Origin: Lachnospiraceae bacterium C1.1
Lineage (GTDB): Bacteria; Bacillota; Clostridia; Lachnospirales; Lachnospiraceae
Assembly (NCBI GenBank): GCA_030434875.1
Contig: JAUISW010000001.1
Location: forward strand, 941,501 to 1,005,500
Length of the DNA stretch: 64,000 bases
Reading direction: 5' to 3'
Shown: one piece after another, positions 34,603-44,580 of the stretch
Layout of the letters: every line of letters starts with the position of its first letter
How positions within the stretch are numbered: position 1 is the first letter of the stretch
Notes under the pieces: model-generated
The model's input: the letters and a program-made list of their open reading frames with translations, nothing else
What the model was told of the DNA's origin: nothing
The model's database searches: none
Position numbers and translations under genes: made by a program

Positions 34603-35991
34603 TCATTTATTTTTATTAATATTTTCAGAAACTACCAGTCCATCGTTTGCTGCTACTACACCGTTTTCGTCAGGAAAGGCTTTTCTGATCTCGAGAAACT
34701 GTTCATAGCATTTTTCAAATGCATCGACGCATCTTGGAGAAAACTGGGTTCCGCGGTTTCTTATTATTTCATCTCTTGCAAGAGAACAGGGCCAAGGTTC
34801 CTTATAGCTGCGTTTACTTGTTAATGCATCAAAAACATCCGCTACTGAAACAATCTGCGCCAGTTCAGAGGTCTGATTGCCTTTAAGACCAAGAACATAG
34901 CCTTTTCCATCCCATCGTTCATGATGTTCTTTTGCTATTACAAGAGCCTTTTTCATGACTCCTCCGCCTGTATGTGCGAGGAGTTTTTCTCCGTAAACTA
35001 CATGTTTTTTCATCTCTTCAAATTCATCAGATGTTAATGCTCCGGGTTTCTCAATTATCTCATTTGAAACCATGAGTTTTCCTATATCATGCATCATTGA
35101 TGCTAAACGTATCTCATCTACGGCCTCTTCAGGATAGCCAAGCTCGCGAGCAAGTATGGAAGAATATTCAGCAACACGTTTGACATGACCTCCGGTTTCA
35201 CCGGATTTATTGCTGACTATTTCTGAGAATGTAAGAATTACACCCTCTTGGGATTTAAGAAGTTCATTTGTAAGATAATCCTGAACCTCCATATCCTGCT
35301 GTATATATATGGCCCTTTTAAGGGACTGCAGAAGTAGTTTGCATATCATTACCGAGCTGATGAAGAGGAGGATACAAAAACCGATATTCATCAGATATTG
35401 TGTTTCAGCAGCACCTGAAAGATACGCTGATTCAGGAAGCTTAAAAAATACAAGTCCGATATGCAGAGGCAAAGGAACTGCAACAGCCACTATTCCTTTT
35501 GTCTGTTTGTAATAGCTTGCGTGATTTATTGCATATATAACGTCTTTATGTAAAATACAGAAGGCAAATAAATATAGAACTATTTCTATAAATGCTCTTC
35601 TAGCAGGAGTTGTATCAAACATAACACCGATGCAATCGAGCATTGCGAATAAAATATATTGTCCTAAAGCCAGTGCACTGCTTTGTTCACTGAATTTGAT
35701 GAAAAAATATATAGAAATAGAGGTTAAAATAATTACAATTAAGCAGACAAAAATTCTGGCATTCAGTCTTGGCTGAGCTCTTAATTCTTTTATGATCGGA
35801 ACATCATAGATATGTGCGTCAAAAAAAGGCTGTATAAAAGTTAGTGCAATAAACATTACCGGACCGAATGAAAAGGGAAGGATTTTGGCAGCATAAGTTA
35901 ATTTTTCTTTTATTGGCGCTGATTTTTTTACAAAATATGTATTTTGCACTACAAAAGCTAAAATTGTCAATAATAGTGGAATATAATGCAA
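34603..35991 (-). CDS. HD-GYP-type phosphodiesterase with membrane sensor and variant GYV motif
   Basis: This 462-residue protein has about seven to eight N-terminal hydrophobic segments (residues 1-225) and a C-terminal HD-GYP-type domain. The metal site HD is at about 301-302 in ASMMHDIGK. Further conserved elements are KEHHERWDGKGYVLGLKG at about 354-371 and VADVFDALTSKRSYK. The family's GYP triplet reads GYV here. HD-GYP proteins hydrolyse cyclic di-GMP, so this is probably a membrane-sensed c-di-GMP phosphodiesterase, but the substitution may change substrate or partner binding. GGAGGTG precedes the start. Confidence 0.87.
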   Translation of the reverse strand: MHYIPLLLTILAFVVQNTYFVKKSAPIKEKLTYAAKILPFSFGPVMFIALTFIQPFFDAHIYDVPIIKELRAQPRLNARIFVCLIVIILTSISIYFFIKFSEQSSALALGQYILFAMLDCIGVMFDTTPARRAFIEIVLYLFAFCILHKDVIYAINHASYYKQTKGIVAVAVPLPLHIGLVFFKLPESAYLSGAAETQYLMNIGFCILLFISSVMICKLLLQSLKRAIYIQQDMEVQDYLTNELLKSQEGVILTFSEIVSNKSGETGGHVKRVAEYSSILARELGYPEEAVDEIRLASMMHDIGKLMVSNEIIEKPGALTSDEFEEMKKHVVYGEKLLAHTGGGVMKKALVIAKEHHERWDGKGYVLGLKGNQTSELAQIVSVADVFDALTSKRSYKEPWPCSLARDEIIRNRGTQFSPRCVDAFEKCYEQFLEIRKAFPDENGVVAANDGLVVSENINKNK

Positions 35992-36162
35992 TATACACCT
36001 CCGTGCTTGACATGATTTTAATATTGCTATAGGCTTACATTCTAACTATACACTGAAATAGCGATAAATAGTGTATTTAATAACACACAAGCAATTGACA
36101 CATATGACTTAAACAGCATATCATAGACTTAGAGTTTTATTATATAGAAAGAAGGATCTAGT

Positions 36163-36855
36163 TTGAGTAAAATAACTTTTGCAAAACCCGGAAATTTTAT
36201 TTATCCGGTTCCTGCGGTTCTTGTAAGCTGTGCTGATAAAGCCGGAAATAATAATATTATTACGATAGCCTGGGTCGGAACTATCTGTTCAGATCCGCCA
36301 ATGGCGTATATTTCTGTGAGAAAAGAACGTCATTCGTATGGGATGATAAAGGAAGCCGGAGATTTCGTTATAAATCTTCCGGGAGAAGATCTTGCAAGAG
36401 CGCTTGATTATTGCGGCTGTACATCCGGAAGTAAAATTGATAAGTTTGAGAAAATGAATCTCACAGCCGAAAAATCTGTTAAGATAAAATCACCTGCAAT
36501 TGCAGAGGCACCGATCAGTATTGAGTGTAAAGTTAAAAAAATAATGCCCCTTGGAACTCATGATATGTTTATAGCTGAAGTGGTGGCTGTAAATGTAGAT
36601 GACAGTTATATTGATGAAAAAGGCACGTTTCATATGGACGATGTCAGACTACTTGCATATTCTCATGGAACATATTATTCCCTTGGAAAGAAACAGGGAA
36701 CCTTTGGCTGGGCGGTCAGAAAAAAGAAAAAAGCTGCGGCTAAAAATACTGCAATTATTAGTAAAAAGAAGGCAATTGATAAAGGAATAAAGAAGAATCA
36801 TAAGGCTGTTAAGATTAAGATGAATAAAAATCATAACCACAAAAATAAAAAATAA
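36163..36855 (+). CDS. flavin reductase-like FMN-binding protein with basic tail
   Basis: This 230-residue protein of the flavin reductase/flavoredoxin fold starts at TTG, preceded by GAAGGA. Typical elements are PVPAVLVSCADKAGNNNIIT, IAWVGTICSDPPMAYISV, FVINLPGEDLARALDYCG and HDMFIAEVV. Such proteins bind FMN and pass electrons from NAD(P)H or ferredoxin. From about residue 185 an unusual tail rich in Lys, His and Asn extends to the end. It is not part of the fold and may be low-complexity drift or a nucleic-acid or membrane contact. Specific partner unknown. Confidence 0.85.
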   Translation: MSKITFAKPGNFIYPVPAVLVSCADKAGNNNIITIAWVGTICSDPPMAYISVRKERHSYGMIKEAGDFVINLPGEDLARALDYCGCTSGSKIDKFEKMNLTAEKSVKIKSPAIAEAPISIECKVKKIMPLGTHDMFIAEVVAVNVDDSYIDEKGTFHMDDVRLLAYSHGTYYSLGKKQGTFGWAVRKKKKAAAKNTAIISKKKAIDKGIKKNHKAVKIKMNKNHNHKNKK

Positions 36856-36906
36856 AAATTCGCTGTCTACGGTATTTATAATTCGTAGGCAGCGAATTTT
36901 TTATTT
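36856..36906. terminator. bidirectional terminator
   Basis: AAATTCGCTGTCTACG and CGTAGGCAGCGAATTT pair and are followed by T residues on both strands, between convergent genes. Confidence 0.88.
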
Positions 36907-38265
36907 TCTGTATTCGGGTCTTTTTAGTTCAATTGTAAGCATTATAATGCAGACAAGAGCTGCGATCAGGTCAGTTGTGGCGCCTGCATAAAGTATTCCA
37001 TCAATTCCAAAGAAAACCGGGAATATAAGCAGTAGCGGAAGATAAAAAATAACCTGACGTGTAAGGGATAGAAATATTCCCTTTACAGGTTTGCCTATGG
37101 ATGAAAAAAAGTTAGATATAATAGGCTGTATAAAATATGTGCAGATGAAGAGATAATAAATACGGATATATCTGACTCCAAATGCAAAGTATTCATCAGA
37201 ACCATTTCCAAACAAGGCAATGAGCTGATATGGGAAGATCTGAAAAACTGCAAAACCAATTATACATACTATGGCACCGGCTTTAAGTGCTAAAAAGAGT
37301 GAGGTCTTTACCCGCTCGAAATTTTTGGCTCCGTAATTGAAGCTTGAGATAGGCTGCAGTCCCTGAGACAGACCAATAACGATAGACATCATTATCTGCA
37401 TACATTTAAGGGATACACCTGAAACAGCAAGAGGTATTGAATTTCCATAAGGGGAAAGTGCTCCGTAGTAGTTAAGGCTTTTATTTAAGACTATAGCGAG
37501 TACCATCATTGCAAGCTGATTAAAGCAATTTGCTGCACCAAGAGATGCAATCTCTTTAACACGGCTTAGACCGGGTCTGAATGCATCGGCATCGAGAGTG
37601 ACTGTTTTGTAATGAAGCAGGTACCAGAATCCCATCAAGGCAGAAATAAATTGTCCGGTAACGGTTGCAAGACCGGCTCCAAACATTCCCCAGCCAAATA
37701 TAAATATAAATAAAGGATCAAGGATAAGGTTTATTATTGCACCTGTAAGGTTTATTTTCATTGAGAATTTTGGACTTCCATCTGCTCTTATAAGATGCGT
37801 GCAGCCTGCTGCAAATATCTGAAAAGGAAATCCGACTGCTGTTATTCTAAGATAACTTTTTGCAAGAGGGAGAACATTGTCAGGCGATCCGAAAAAAACC
37901 AATAGTGAATCGCATCTGATCTCACAGAAAATTGATATGACTATACCTATTATAAGCATAACGCTTGCTGCATTGCCTATATAATATTTAGCCCCTTTTG
38001 TTTCACCTTTTCCCATGGATAGGTTAAAATTCGATGCGCCGCCGATACCGAAAAGAAGGGCACAGGAAATACATGCCGGAACAAGTGGGTAGACAACATT
38101 GGTAGCAGCATTTCCGAGCTCTCCGATTGCCTGTCCTATAAAAAACTGGTCTACAAGATTATAGAAGGAACTTACAAGCATTGCGATTATACTTGGAATT
38201 GCAAAGGCTTTTAAAAGTGAAGGTATTTCTTTGACTGCAAGTGGATTTTCGTTAGTATTGTTCAT
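36901..38265 (-). CDS. MATE-family multidrug/organic cation exporter
   Basis: This 454-residue inner membrane exporter has about twelve hydrophobic segments in two homologous halves. The start (PSLLKAFAIPSIIAMLVSSF then YNLVDQFFIGQAIG) and the second-half SFNYGAKNFERVK are typical of MATE proteins. These expel drugs or metabolites in exchange for Na+ or H+. Monocistronic, diverging from the nucleoside salvage block. Substrate unknown. Confidence 0.92.
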   Translation of the reverse strand: MNNTNENPLAVKEIPSLLKAFAIPSIIAMLVSSFYNLVDQFFIGQAIGELGNAATNVVYPLVPACISCALLFGIGGASNFNLSMGKGETKGAKYYIGNAASVMLIIGIVISIFCEIRCDSLLVFFGSPDNVLPLAKSYLRITAVGFPFQIFAAGCTHLIRADGSPKFSMKINLTGAIINLILDPLFIFIFGWGMFGAGLATVTGQFISALMGFWYLLHYKTVTLDADAFRPGLSRVKEIASLGAANCFNQLAMMVLAIVLNKSLNYYGALSPYGNSIPLAVSGVSLKCMQIMMSIVIGLSQGLQPISSFNYGAKNFERVKTSLFLALKAGAIVCIIGFAVFQIFPYQLIALFGNGSDEYFAFGVRYIRIYYLFICTYFIQPIISNFFSSIGKPVKGIFLSLTRQVIFYLPLLLIFPVFFGIDGILYAGATTDLIAALVCIIMLTIELKRPEYRK

Positions 38266-38466
38266 GATGAATATAAATCTCCGTTCTGAAAACTAATAAA
38301 TAAAATAGCACGATTGTTCTGATTAATCAAATAATAGAAGAAAATAAATTTAGCTTTTAAAAAAGCACTATATATGTTATAGTAAATATGTCGGAGTTTA
38401 GCTGATAAATTCACGATAATTTGTTTAAATTTAAATCCATAAAAGTGAAAGGTGAAAATTGTAGTA

Positions 38467-39261
38467 ATGGTAGATTATACTGAAGGCTCCGGAAAACAGT
38501 ATCATACAGCTGTAGGCCCGGAGGACATAGGCAAATATGTTATTTTACCCGGAGATCCCAAACGATGCGCTTTGATAGCAAAGCATTTTGAAAATGCAGA
38601 ACTTGTAGCGGACAGCAGAGAATTTGTAACTTATACAGGATATTTAGGCGGTCAGAAGGTTAGTGTTACATCAACGGGAATCGGAGGTCCGTCTGCATCT
38701 ATAGCGATAGAAGAACTTTCAAAATGCGGAGCACATACTTTTATAAGAGTTGGTACCTGTGGAGGAATGCAGGACGATGTTGAGGGAGGTGATGTTGTTA
38801 TTGCCAGCGGTTCAATAAGAATGGAAGGCACGAGCCGTGAATTCGCACCGATAGAATATCCTGCAGTGGCAGACTGGAAGGTAGTAAATGCTTTAGCAGC
38901 AGCTGCCGAAAAAAAGAAGATACGTTATCATGTCGGAGTGGTTCAGAGCAAGGACTCTTTCTTTGGACAGCATGAACCGGAGGTGATGCCGGTAAGCTAT
39001 GAGCTGGAAAACAAATGGAATGCATGGCTTAGAATGGGTTGTCTGGCGAGCGAAATGGAATCGGCAGCCCTTTATATAGTCGGGCAGTTTCTGCGTGTAA
39101 GAGTGGGTTCCTGCTTCCTTGTGGTTGCAAATCAGGAAAGGGCAAAAAAAGGTCTTCCAAATAAACAGGTTCATGATATGGAAATTGCAATAGAAACTGC
39201 AGTTGAGGCATTGAAAGAATTGATTGAAAATGATACAATGGATGATGTTTTGCCCAAATGA
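38467..39261 (+). CDS. udp: nucleoside phosphorylase, uridine phosphorylase-like
   Basis: This phosphorylase of about 264 residues cleaves nucleosides with phosphate to base and (deoxy)ribose 1-phosphate. Conserved elements: [43 protein letters not shown] and the ribose-binding [12 protein letters not shown]. These place it with trimeric/hexameric PNP/UDP family I, and the EMESAALY pattern favours uridine. The ATG at 38467 is preferred (AAAGGTGA upstream) over the GTG at 38452, though spacing is long. It heads the nucleoside salvage block. Confidence 0.88.
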   Translation: MVDYTEGSGKQYHTAVGPEDIGKYVILPGDPKRCALIAKHFENAELVADSREFVTYTGYLGGQKVSVTSTGIGGPSASIAIEELSKCGAHTFIRVGTCGGMQDDVEGGDVVIASGSIRMEGTSREFAPIEYPAVADWKVVNALAAAAEKKKIRYHVGVVQSKDSFFGQHEPEVMPVSYELENKWNAWLRMGCLASEMESAALYIVGQFLRVRVGSCFLVVANQERAKKGLPNKQVHDMEIAIETAVEALKELIENDTMDDVLPK

Positions 39262-39361
39262 TTTTTTGGTATACAGAACATTATGAGTCGCGAGTATGTT
39301 TTAAAGGGTTTGCACATTTAATTTTCAATGTTCCGAAGTAAAAAGGAGGAGACTAAGTAAA

Positions 39362-40576
39362 ATGAAGAAGAAACTGATTGCTTTAATGATGGGTGCTGTA
39401 ATGGCATTTTCACTCACTGCATGCGGTAGTTCCAATTCAACAGCAAATACCGGAGCTTCAGAGGCAGCCGGTTCAGAGGCAGCCGGTTCGGAGGCAGCTT
39501 CAGCTGAGACAGCTGATAATGCGAGCGCAAATCTCGACATGAAGATTGCAATGGTTACTGATTATGGTGACATTACCGACCAGTCATTCAATCAGACAAC
39601 TTATGAGTCAGGTAAGGCATGGTCAGAAGAGAACGGTGTTGATTTCACATACTACAAGCCTGAAGGTGACAGTACTGCTGATCGTGTAGCCATGATCGAT
39701 AAGGCAGTAGCTGACGGATATAATGTACTTTTGCTTCCGGGTTATTCTTTTGCAGAGGCAGTAGTTGAGACCGCTGAGATGTATCCTGATGTTGATTATG
39801 TTGTACTTGACTGCTCAGAAGCTGATTTCTCAGGTGCAAACGGTGGCGCTGAGTTTAGTGCTGACAATGTATTCAGCGCAGCATACAGCGAGGAGATCGG
39901 AGGATTTCTTGGAGGTTATGCTGCTGTAAAGATGGGTTATAAGAATCTTGGATACCTTGGCGGTATGGCTGTTCCTGCTGTAATGCGTTTTGGTTATGGA
40001 TTTGTACAGGGTGCAGATGCTGCAGCCGCTGAAGATGGAATCACAGATATCTCAATTAATTATGCTTATGGCAACCAGTTCTCTGGTGATGCAGATATAA
40101 CAGCTGCTATGGATACCTGGTATCAGGGTGGAACCGAGGTCGTATTTGCATGCGGAGGCGGTATCTATACATCTGCTGCAGAAGCTGCTGCAAAGACCGG
40201 TGGAAAGGTTATCGGTGTTGACTCTGACCAGAAGCCTATCATTGATGGCGCATATGGTGACGGAATGACTATTACTTCTGTTACAAAGGGTCTCAAAGCA
40301 ACTGTTAATCTCCTTCTTAATGCTATAAAGAACGGTGAGTTTGCTAATTATGGCGGTCAGGTACAGACACTTGGTCTTGCATCTGCAGATGATATGTCCC
40401 TTAATTACATTGGTCTTTCTGATTCAACAGTATGGACAGATAATTTCACAGAAGATTCATATAAGGCACTCGTTGCATCTATTTTCAACGGTGATATCAC
40501 AGTTTCAAATGATACTTCTGCAGATCAGCCTTCAGCAGAGAACGTAAAGATCAATTTCCAGGGTAATCTTAAGTAA
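39362..40576 (+). CDS. bmpA: BMP-family nucleoside-binding lipoprotein
   Basis: This 404-residue lipoprotein has lipobox LTAC (about residues 19-22), a tether containing three GSEAA repeats and a BMP/PnrA domain: KIAMVTDYGDITDQSFNQ, LLPGYSFAEAV, and FLGGYAAVKMGYKNLGYLG with AVPAVMRFGYGF. BMP proteins bind purine and pyrimidine nucleosides for ABC uptake. AAAAGGAGGAG precedes the ATG. A hairpin downstream separates it from the ATPase and probably sets its higher expression. Confidence 0.92.
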   Translation: MKKKLIALMMGAVMAFSLTACGSSNSTANTGASEAAGSEAAGSEAASAETADNASANLDMKIAMVTDYGDITDQSFNQTTYESGKAWSEENGVDFTYYKPEGDSTADRVAMIDKAVADGYNVLLLPGYSFAEAVVETAEMYPDVDYVVLDCSEADFSGANGGAEFSADNVFSAAYSEEIGGFLGGYAAVKMGYKNLGYLGGMAVPAVMRFGYGFVQGADAAAAEDGITDISINYAYGNQFSGDADITAAMDTWYQGGTEVVFACGGGIYTSAAEAAAKTGGKVIGVDSDQKPIIDGAYGDGMTITSVTKGLKATVNLLLNAIKNGEFANYGGQVQTLGLASADDMSLNYIGLSDSTVWTDNFTEDSYKALVASIFNGDITVSNDTSADQPSAENVKINFQGNLK

Positions 40577-40613
40577 TCCCGGGATATAAACTTATTCCTT
40601 TGTTGTTAAAAAT

Positions 40614-40644
40614 AAGCCGGCAGTTTCTTAGAGGCTGCCGGCTT
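40614..40644 (+). terminator. hairpin after bmpA, partial terminator or mRNA stabiliser
   Basis: AAGCCGGCAG and CTGCCGGCTT pair tightly but no T-run follows. This is the usual arrangement for raising binding-protein mRNA relative to the transporter genes. Confidence 0.55.
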
Positions 40645-40695
40645 CTGGCATAGACAAAAGTTTTTATATAATTTATCTGGAAGGAGAATTTCAGC

Positions 40696-42231
40696 ATGGA
40701 AGACAACTACACCATAGAGATGCTGAATATAACAAAAAGATTCCCCGGAATCGTAGCCAATGATAATATAACGTTACAGTTAAAAAAAGGTGAGATTCTT
40801 GCATTACTTGGAGAGAATGGAGCTGGAAAATCCACGCTCATGAGTGTTCTTTTCGGACTTTATCAGCCCGAAGAGGGTGTTATTAAAAAAGATGGCAAGG
40901 TAGTTAAGATCAATGATCCCAATGATGCAAATGCTTTGGGTATTGGAATGGTGCATCAGCATTTCATGCTGGTACAATGCTTTTCTGTTCTTGATAATAT
41001 CATTCTTGGTGTTGAATCTACTAAAAACGGAATACTTCAGAAAGCCGAAGCCAGAAAAAAAGTAATGGCACTTTCTGAAAAATTCGGACTCAAGGTAGAT
41101 CCTGATGCATTAGTAGAAGATATTACTGTTGGTATGCAGCAAAGAACAGAAATCTTAAAAATGCTTTACAGGGAAAATGATATACTTATATTTGATGAGC
41201 CGACAGCAGTACTTACGCCGGCTGAAATTGATGATCTTATGAAAATAATGAAGAATCTTGCCAAAGAGGGCAAATCGATTCTTTTTATATCTCATAAATT
41301 AAATGAAATCATGGAAGTGGCCGACAGATGTACGGTTCTTCGAAGAGGTAAATATATTGGCACGGTTAATATTTCAGAAACTTCCCCAGCTGAATTAAGC
41401 CGTATGATGGTTGGACATGATGTTCAGCTTGTTGTTGATAAGAAGGAAGCAACTCCGGGAGATGTTGTACTTCATGTTGAAAATATGACAGTTCCTTCTA
41501 AACTGCATAAAAATAATGCAGTTAAAAATGTTTCCTTTGATGTAAGAAAGGGTGAGATCGTCTGTATAGCCGGTATTGATGGCAATGGACAGACAGAGCT
41601 TGCAGAAGGTATTTCAGGACTTGAAAACCTCAGCGAGGGAAGGATCAGCCTTTGTGGTAAAGATATTACAAACAGTTCTATCAGGGAAAAAACTTTATCC
41701 GGAATAAGCCATATCCCGGGAGACAGGCATAAACATGGACTTGTACTTGATTATCCCTTAGATTATAACATTGTTCTTCAAAGATATTTTGAGGATAATT
41801 TCTCAAATAAGGCCGGATTTCTTAAAAAGGATGCTATTAGAAAATACTCTGACAGACTTATAGATGAATATGATATCAGATCTGGTCAGGGTTCTATAAC
41901 AACTGTACGAAGCATGTCCGGAGGAAATCAGCAGAAAGCTGTAATTGCCCGCGAAATGGATAGAGATCATGAGCTATTGATCGCAGTTCAGCCTACAAGA
42001 GGTGTTGACGTTGGTGCGATAGAGTCCATTCATAAGCAGCTTATTGCTGAAAGGGATGCCGGAAAGGCTATTTTGCTTATATCACTCGAACTTGAAGAGG
42101 TCTTAAGTGTGCCTGACAGGATTCTCGTTATGTATGAGGGTGAAATTGTAGGCGAATTTAATCCAAAAGAAACAAATCGTGAGGAACTCGGTCTTTATAT
42201 GGCAGGAGCGAAGAGAAAGGAGAGAAGCTGA
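40696..42231 (+). CDS. nucleoside ABC transporter ATPase, two nucleotide-binding domains
   Basis: This 511-residue tandem ATPase of the RbsA/NupO type has Walker A1 GENGAGKST (about 39) and signature-like VGMQQRTEILKML with Walker B ILIFDEPTAVLTP. The second half has the degenerate Walker A GIDGNGQTE and signature SGGNQQKAVIAREM. The second site lacks the usual lysine, as in relatives. It couples with the two permeases that follow (stop and start touch). AAGGAG precedes the ATG. Confidence 0.93.
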   Translation: MEDNYTIEMLNITKRFPGIVANDNITLQLKKGEILALLGENGAGKSTLMSVLFGLYQPEEGVIKKDGKVVKINDPNDANALGIGMVHQHFMLVQCFSVLDNIILGVESTKNGILQKAEARKKVMALSEKFGLKVDPDALVEDITVGMQQRTEILKMLYRENDILIFDEPTAVLTPAEIDDLMKIMKNLAKEGKSILFISHKLNEIMEVADRCTVLRRGKYIGTVNISETSPAELSRMMVGHDVQLVVDKKEATPGDVVLHVENMTVPSKLHKNNAVKNVSFDVRKGEIVCIAGIDGNGQTELAEGISGLENLSEGRISLCGKDITNSSIREKTLSGISHIPGDRHKHGLVLDYPLDYNIVLQRYFEDNFSNKAGFLKKDAIRKYSDRLIDEYDIRSGQGSITTVRSMSGGNQQKAVIAREMDRDHELLIAVQPTRGVDVGAIESIHKQLIAERDAGKAILLISLELEEVLSVPDRILVMYEGEIVGEFNPKETNREELGLYMAGAKRKERS

Positions 42232-43352
42232 TGAGGGAAAAGAAATCATTGCTTGAAAACACAGCTTTCCAGTCGATCCTTGCTTCATTTTCCTGCATTA
42301 TTGTCGGATTGCTTGTTGGTTTTATAGTTCTCTTTATGATCAATTCAGAGAACGCTTTAGATGGTATTTTAACTATAATAAAGAATTATTTTACTTACCC
42401 TACAAAGCCTGCGGCGCTTAAATATCTTGGAAATACTCTTGTTAAGACAGCACCGCTTCTTATGTGTGCACTTTCAGTACAGTTTTGTTACAAGGCAGGT
42501 CTTTTTAATATCGGAGCTGCAGGACAGTATGTGTGTGGTGCGGCGGCATGTCTTTATGCAGCGCTTGCATGGAACTGTCCCTGGTATATCTGCATGATAT
42601 TGGCAATGGTAGCCGGAGCTGTTTCAGGATGCATCACAGGGATACTTAAAGCATACAGGAATGTTAATGAAGTTATTTCAGGAATCATGCTCAATTGGAT
42701 TTCTCTTTACCTTACAAATATGCTTCTGACTAAGGTAAAGGAGAGCACAAGCCCATATACAACACAGCTTGCCGGCGCAAACCCGTCTGCATTATTACCT
42801 TCACTTGGACTTGGAGCTTTATTTTCAAATAATAAATATGTCACAATTGCTATTCCGCTGGCTATAGTTATTGCTATTGTCATTTGGATAGTACTTACAA
42901 AGACAGTATTTGGATATGAGCTTCTTGCTACAGGTTATAATAAAGAGGCTGCCAAATATGCAGGAATGAAGGAAAAGAGAAATATCGTTGTTACGCTTGT
43001 TATTGGTGGAGCACTGGCAGGACTTGGCGCATCACTTCTTTATCTTACAGGTTTTGAACAGTGGTCAGTTTCTCAGTCAAGCGTTCCGGATATGGGCTTC
43101 AATGGAATAGCCGCAACATTCCTTGGTGCGCTTCATCCTATCGGAACAATTTTTTCTTCATACTTCATTCAGCATATTACGAGTGGAGGCGCTTATCTTG
43201 ATAAGCAGGTTTATCCTTCACAGGTTGCGGATCTTATTTCTGCAATTATTATTTATCTGTGTGGATTTGTGCTTTTCTTCAAGCATTGTCTGAATATTTA
43301 CAATATGAAGAAAAGTCATTTTGATAAGAATGCGAAAGGAGGTAAGCACTGA
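42231..43352 (+). CDS. nucleoside ABC transporter permease 1
   Basis: This 373-residue permease of the BPD_transp_2 family (ribose/nucleoside type) has about eight to nine hydrophobic segments. NIGAAGQYVCGAAACLYAAL and GCITGILKAYRNVNEVISGI are characteristic of NupP/RnsC-like subunits, which are longer than their partners. It overlaps the ATPase stop by one base and the next permease by one base, so translation is coupled along the operon. Confidence 0.9.
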   Translation: MREKKSLLENTAFQSILASFSCIIVGLLVGFIVLFMINSENALDGILTIIKNYFTYPTKPAALKYLGNTLVKTAPLLMCALSVQFCYKAGLFNIGAAGQYVCGAAACLYAALAWNCPWYICMILAMVAGAVSGCITGILKAYRNVNEVISGIMLNWISLYLTNMLLTKVKESTSPYTTQLAGANPSALLPSLGLGALFSNNKYVTIAIPLAIVIAIVIWIVLTKTVFGYELLATGYNKEAAKYAGMKEKRNIVVTLVIGGALAGLGASLLYLTGFEQWSVSQSSVPDMGFNGIAATFLGALHPIGTIFSSYFIQHITSGGAYLDKQVYPSQVADLISAIIIYLCGFVLFFKHCLNIYNMKKSHFDKNAKGGKH

Positions 43353-44290
43353 TGTTACTTCTTATACAGTATACTTTACTCTTTTCGTCTGTACTTCTTT
43401 TGGTCGCATTGGGCGGATGCTTTTCAGAACATTCAGGTGTTATCAACCTTGGACTTGAAGGTATTATGGCAATTGGAGCATTAGGCGGAGCGCTTACCAT
43501 GAAATATCTTGCAAATGCATCAACGGGAGTCATAATAATATCTGTTGTTTTGGCTTCTGTTATTTCGGGAATGATCTATTCTGCGCTTTTAGGTATAGCT
43601 GCGATTGGTTTTAAGGCAGATCAGACACTTATCGGAACAGCTATGAATATGCTTGCGACAGCAGTTGCAACTGTCCTTGTTAAGTCGATCAATATTGCTG
43701 AAAATCCTGACAATGTATCTTCAACTGTTCAGTATATTAATGGGCGAAGGGCATTTATAATTAATGCAGGAAAAATGCAGCTTAGTTGGTTTATGATCAT
43801 GGCAATTGCAGCTTTGGTAATATCTTATGTTGTTCTTTATAAAACAAAATTCGGTCTCAGACTTATGGCTTGTGGTGAGCATCCTCAGGCAGCAAACAGC
43901 GTAGGCATAGATGTTTTGAAGATGCGTTGGGCAGGAGTTCTTATTTCCGGCTTCTTAGGCGGACTTGGCGGTGTTGTTTACATTACAGCCGGAGTTAGTG
44001 AATGGAAGTTTGAAACCGGTGTTGCCGGTTTTGGTTTCCTTGCGCTTGCAGTTATGATCTTCGGCCAGTGGAAGCCTCATCGTATAGCACTTGCCGCTTT
44101 ATTATTCGGATTTTTCCGATCACTTTCAAATGTATACTCGGGAATTGATTTCCTTTCAGCGTTAAACATTCCGAGTACTATTTACAATATGATGCCGTAT
44201 ATTATTTCTCTGATCGTGCTCGCTCTTACATCAGAAAATTCAAGAGCGCCTAAGGCAGAAGGTATACCTTACGATAAGGGAATGAGATAA
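43352..44290 (+). CDS. nucleoside ABC transporter permease 2
   Basis: This 312-residue permease partners with the preceding one. SEHSGVINLGLEGIMAIGAL, DQTLIGTAMNMLATAVATVL and GEHPQAANSVGIDVLKMR match NupQ/RnsD-type subunits. About eight hydrophobic segments. AGGAGGTAA lies before the ATG, inside the previous gene. It is followed by a 290-base gap with direct repeats before deoC. Confidence 0.9.
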   Translation: MLLLIQYTLLFSSVLLLVALGGCFSEHSGVINLGLEGIMAIGALGGALTMKYLANASTGVIIISVVLASVISGMIYSALLGIAAIGFKADQTLIGTAMNMLATAVATVLVKSINIAENPDNVSSTVQYINGRRAFIINAGKMQLSWFMIMAIAALVISYVVLYKTKFGLRLMACGEHPQAANSVGIDVLKMRWAGVLISGFLGGLGGVVYITAGVSEWKFETGVAGFGFLALAVMIFGQWKPHRIALAALLFGFFRSLSNVYSGIDFLSALNIPSTIYNMMPYIISLIVLALTSENSRAPKAEGIPYDKGMR

Positions 44291-44310
44291 TTTTATGACT
44301 CAGTTAAAGT

Positions 44311-44368
44311 ATATGTTTTGCTCACTTCATTGCAGGAATCCGCATTTACTGCGGGTTCCGTGTGATAA
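44311..44368 (+). repeat. 58-base direct repeat, copy 1
   Basis: Starts ATATGTTTTG and contains CACTTCATTGCAGGAATCCG, then a hairpin core GGAATCCGC...GCGGGTTCC. It is nearly identical to copy 2, 146 bases downstream. Confidence 0.75.
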
Positions 44369-44380
44369 CGTATAACATGT

Positions 44381-44425
44381 GCCAAACAGGCCCGCAGCGC
44401 AGCTGCATTTAAATGGCCTGTTTGC
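44381..44425. repeat. hairpin between the direct repeats, dispersed family member
   Basis: GCCAAACAGGCC and GGCCTGTTTGCA form outer arms around CGCAGCGCAGCTGC and ATTTAAAT. A close relative in the opposite orientation is at 50278-50320. Confidence 0.7.
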
Positions 44426-44456
44426 ATGACTTTGAGGCACGCAGTGACGAAAAGTC

Positions 44457-44514
44457 ATATGTTTTAGTCACTTCATTGCAGGAATCCGCATTTACTGCGG
44501 GCTCCGTATGATAA
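44457..44514 (+). repeat. 58-base direct repeat, copy 2
   Basis: Matches copy 1 except at a few bases (for example GGGCTCCGTATG against GGGTTCCGTGTG). The gap 44291-44580 contains no gene besides these repeats and hairpins. Confidence 0.75.
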
Positions 44515-44580
44515 AGTAAAACGTTTTTCTTTGACTGAGTCAAATAGTCTCCGGAAATTTTAAGAAATGAGGGTTAAAAA

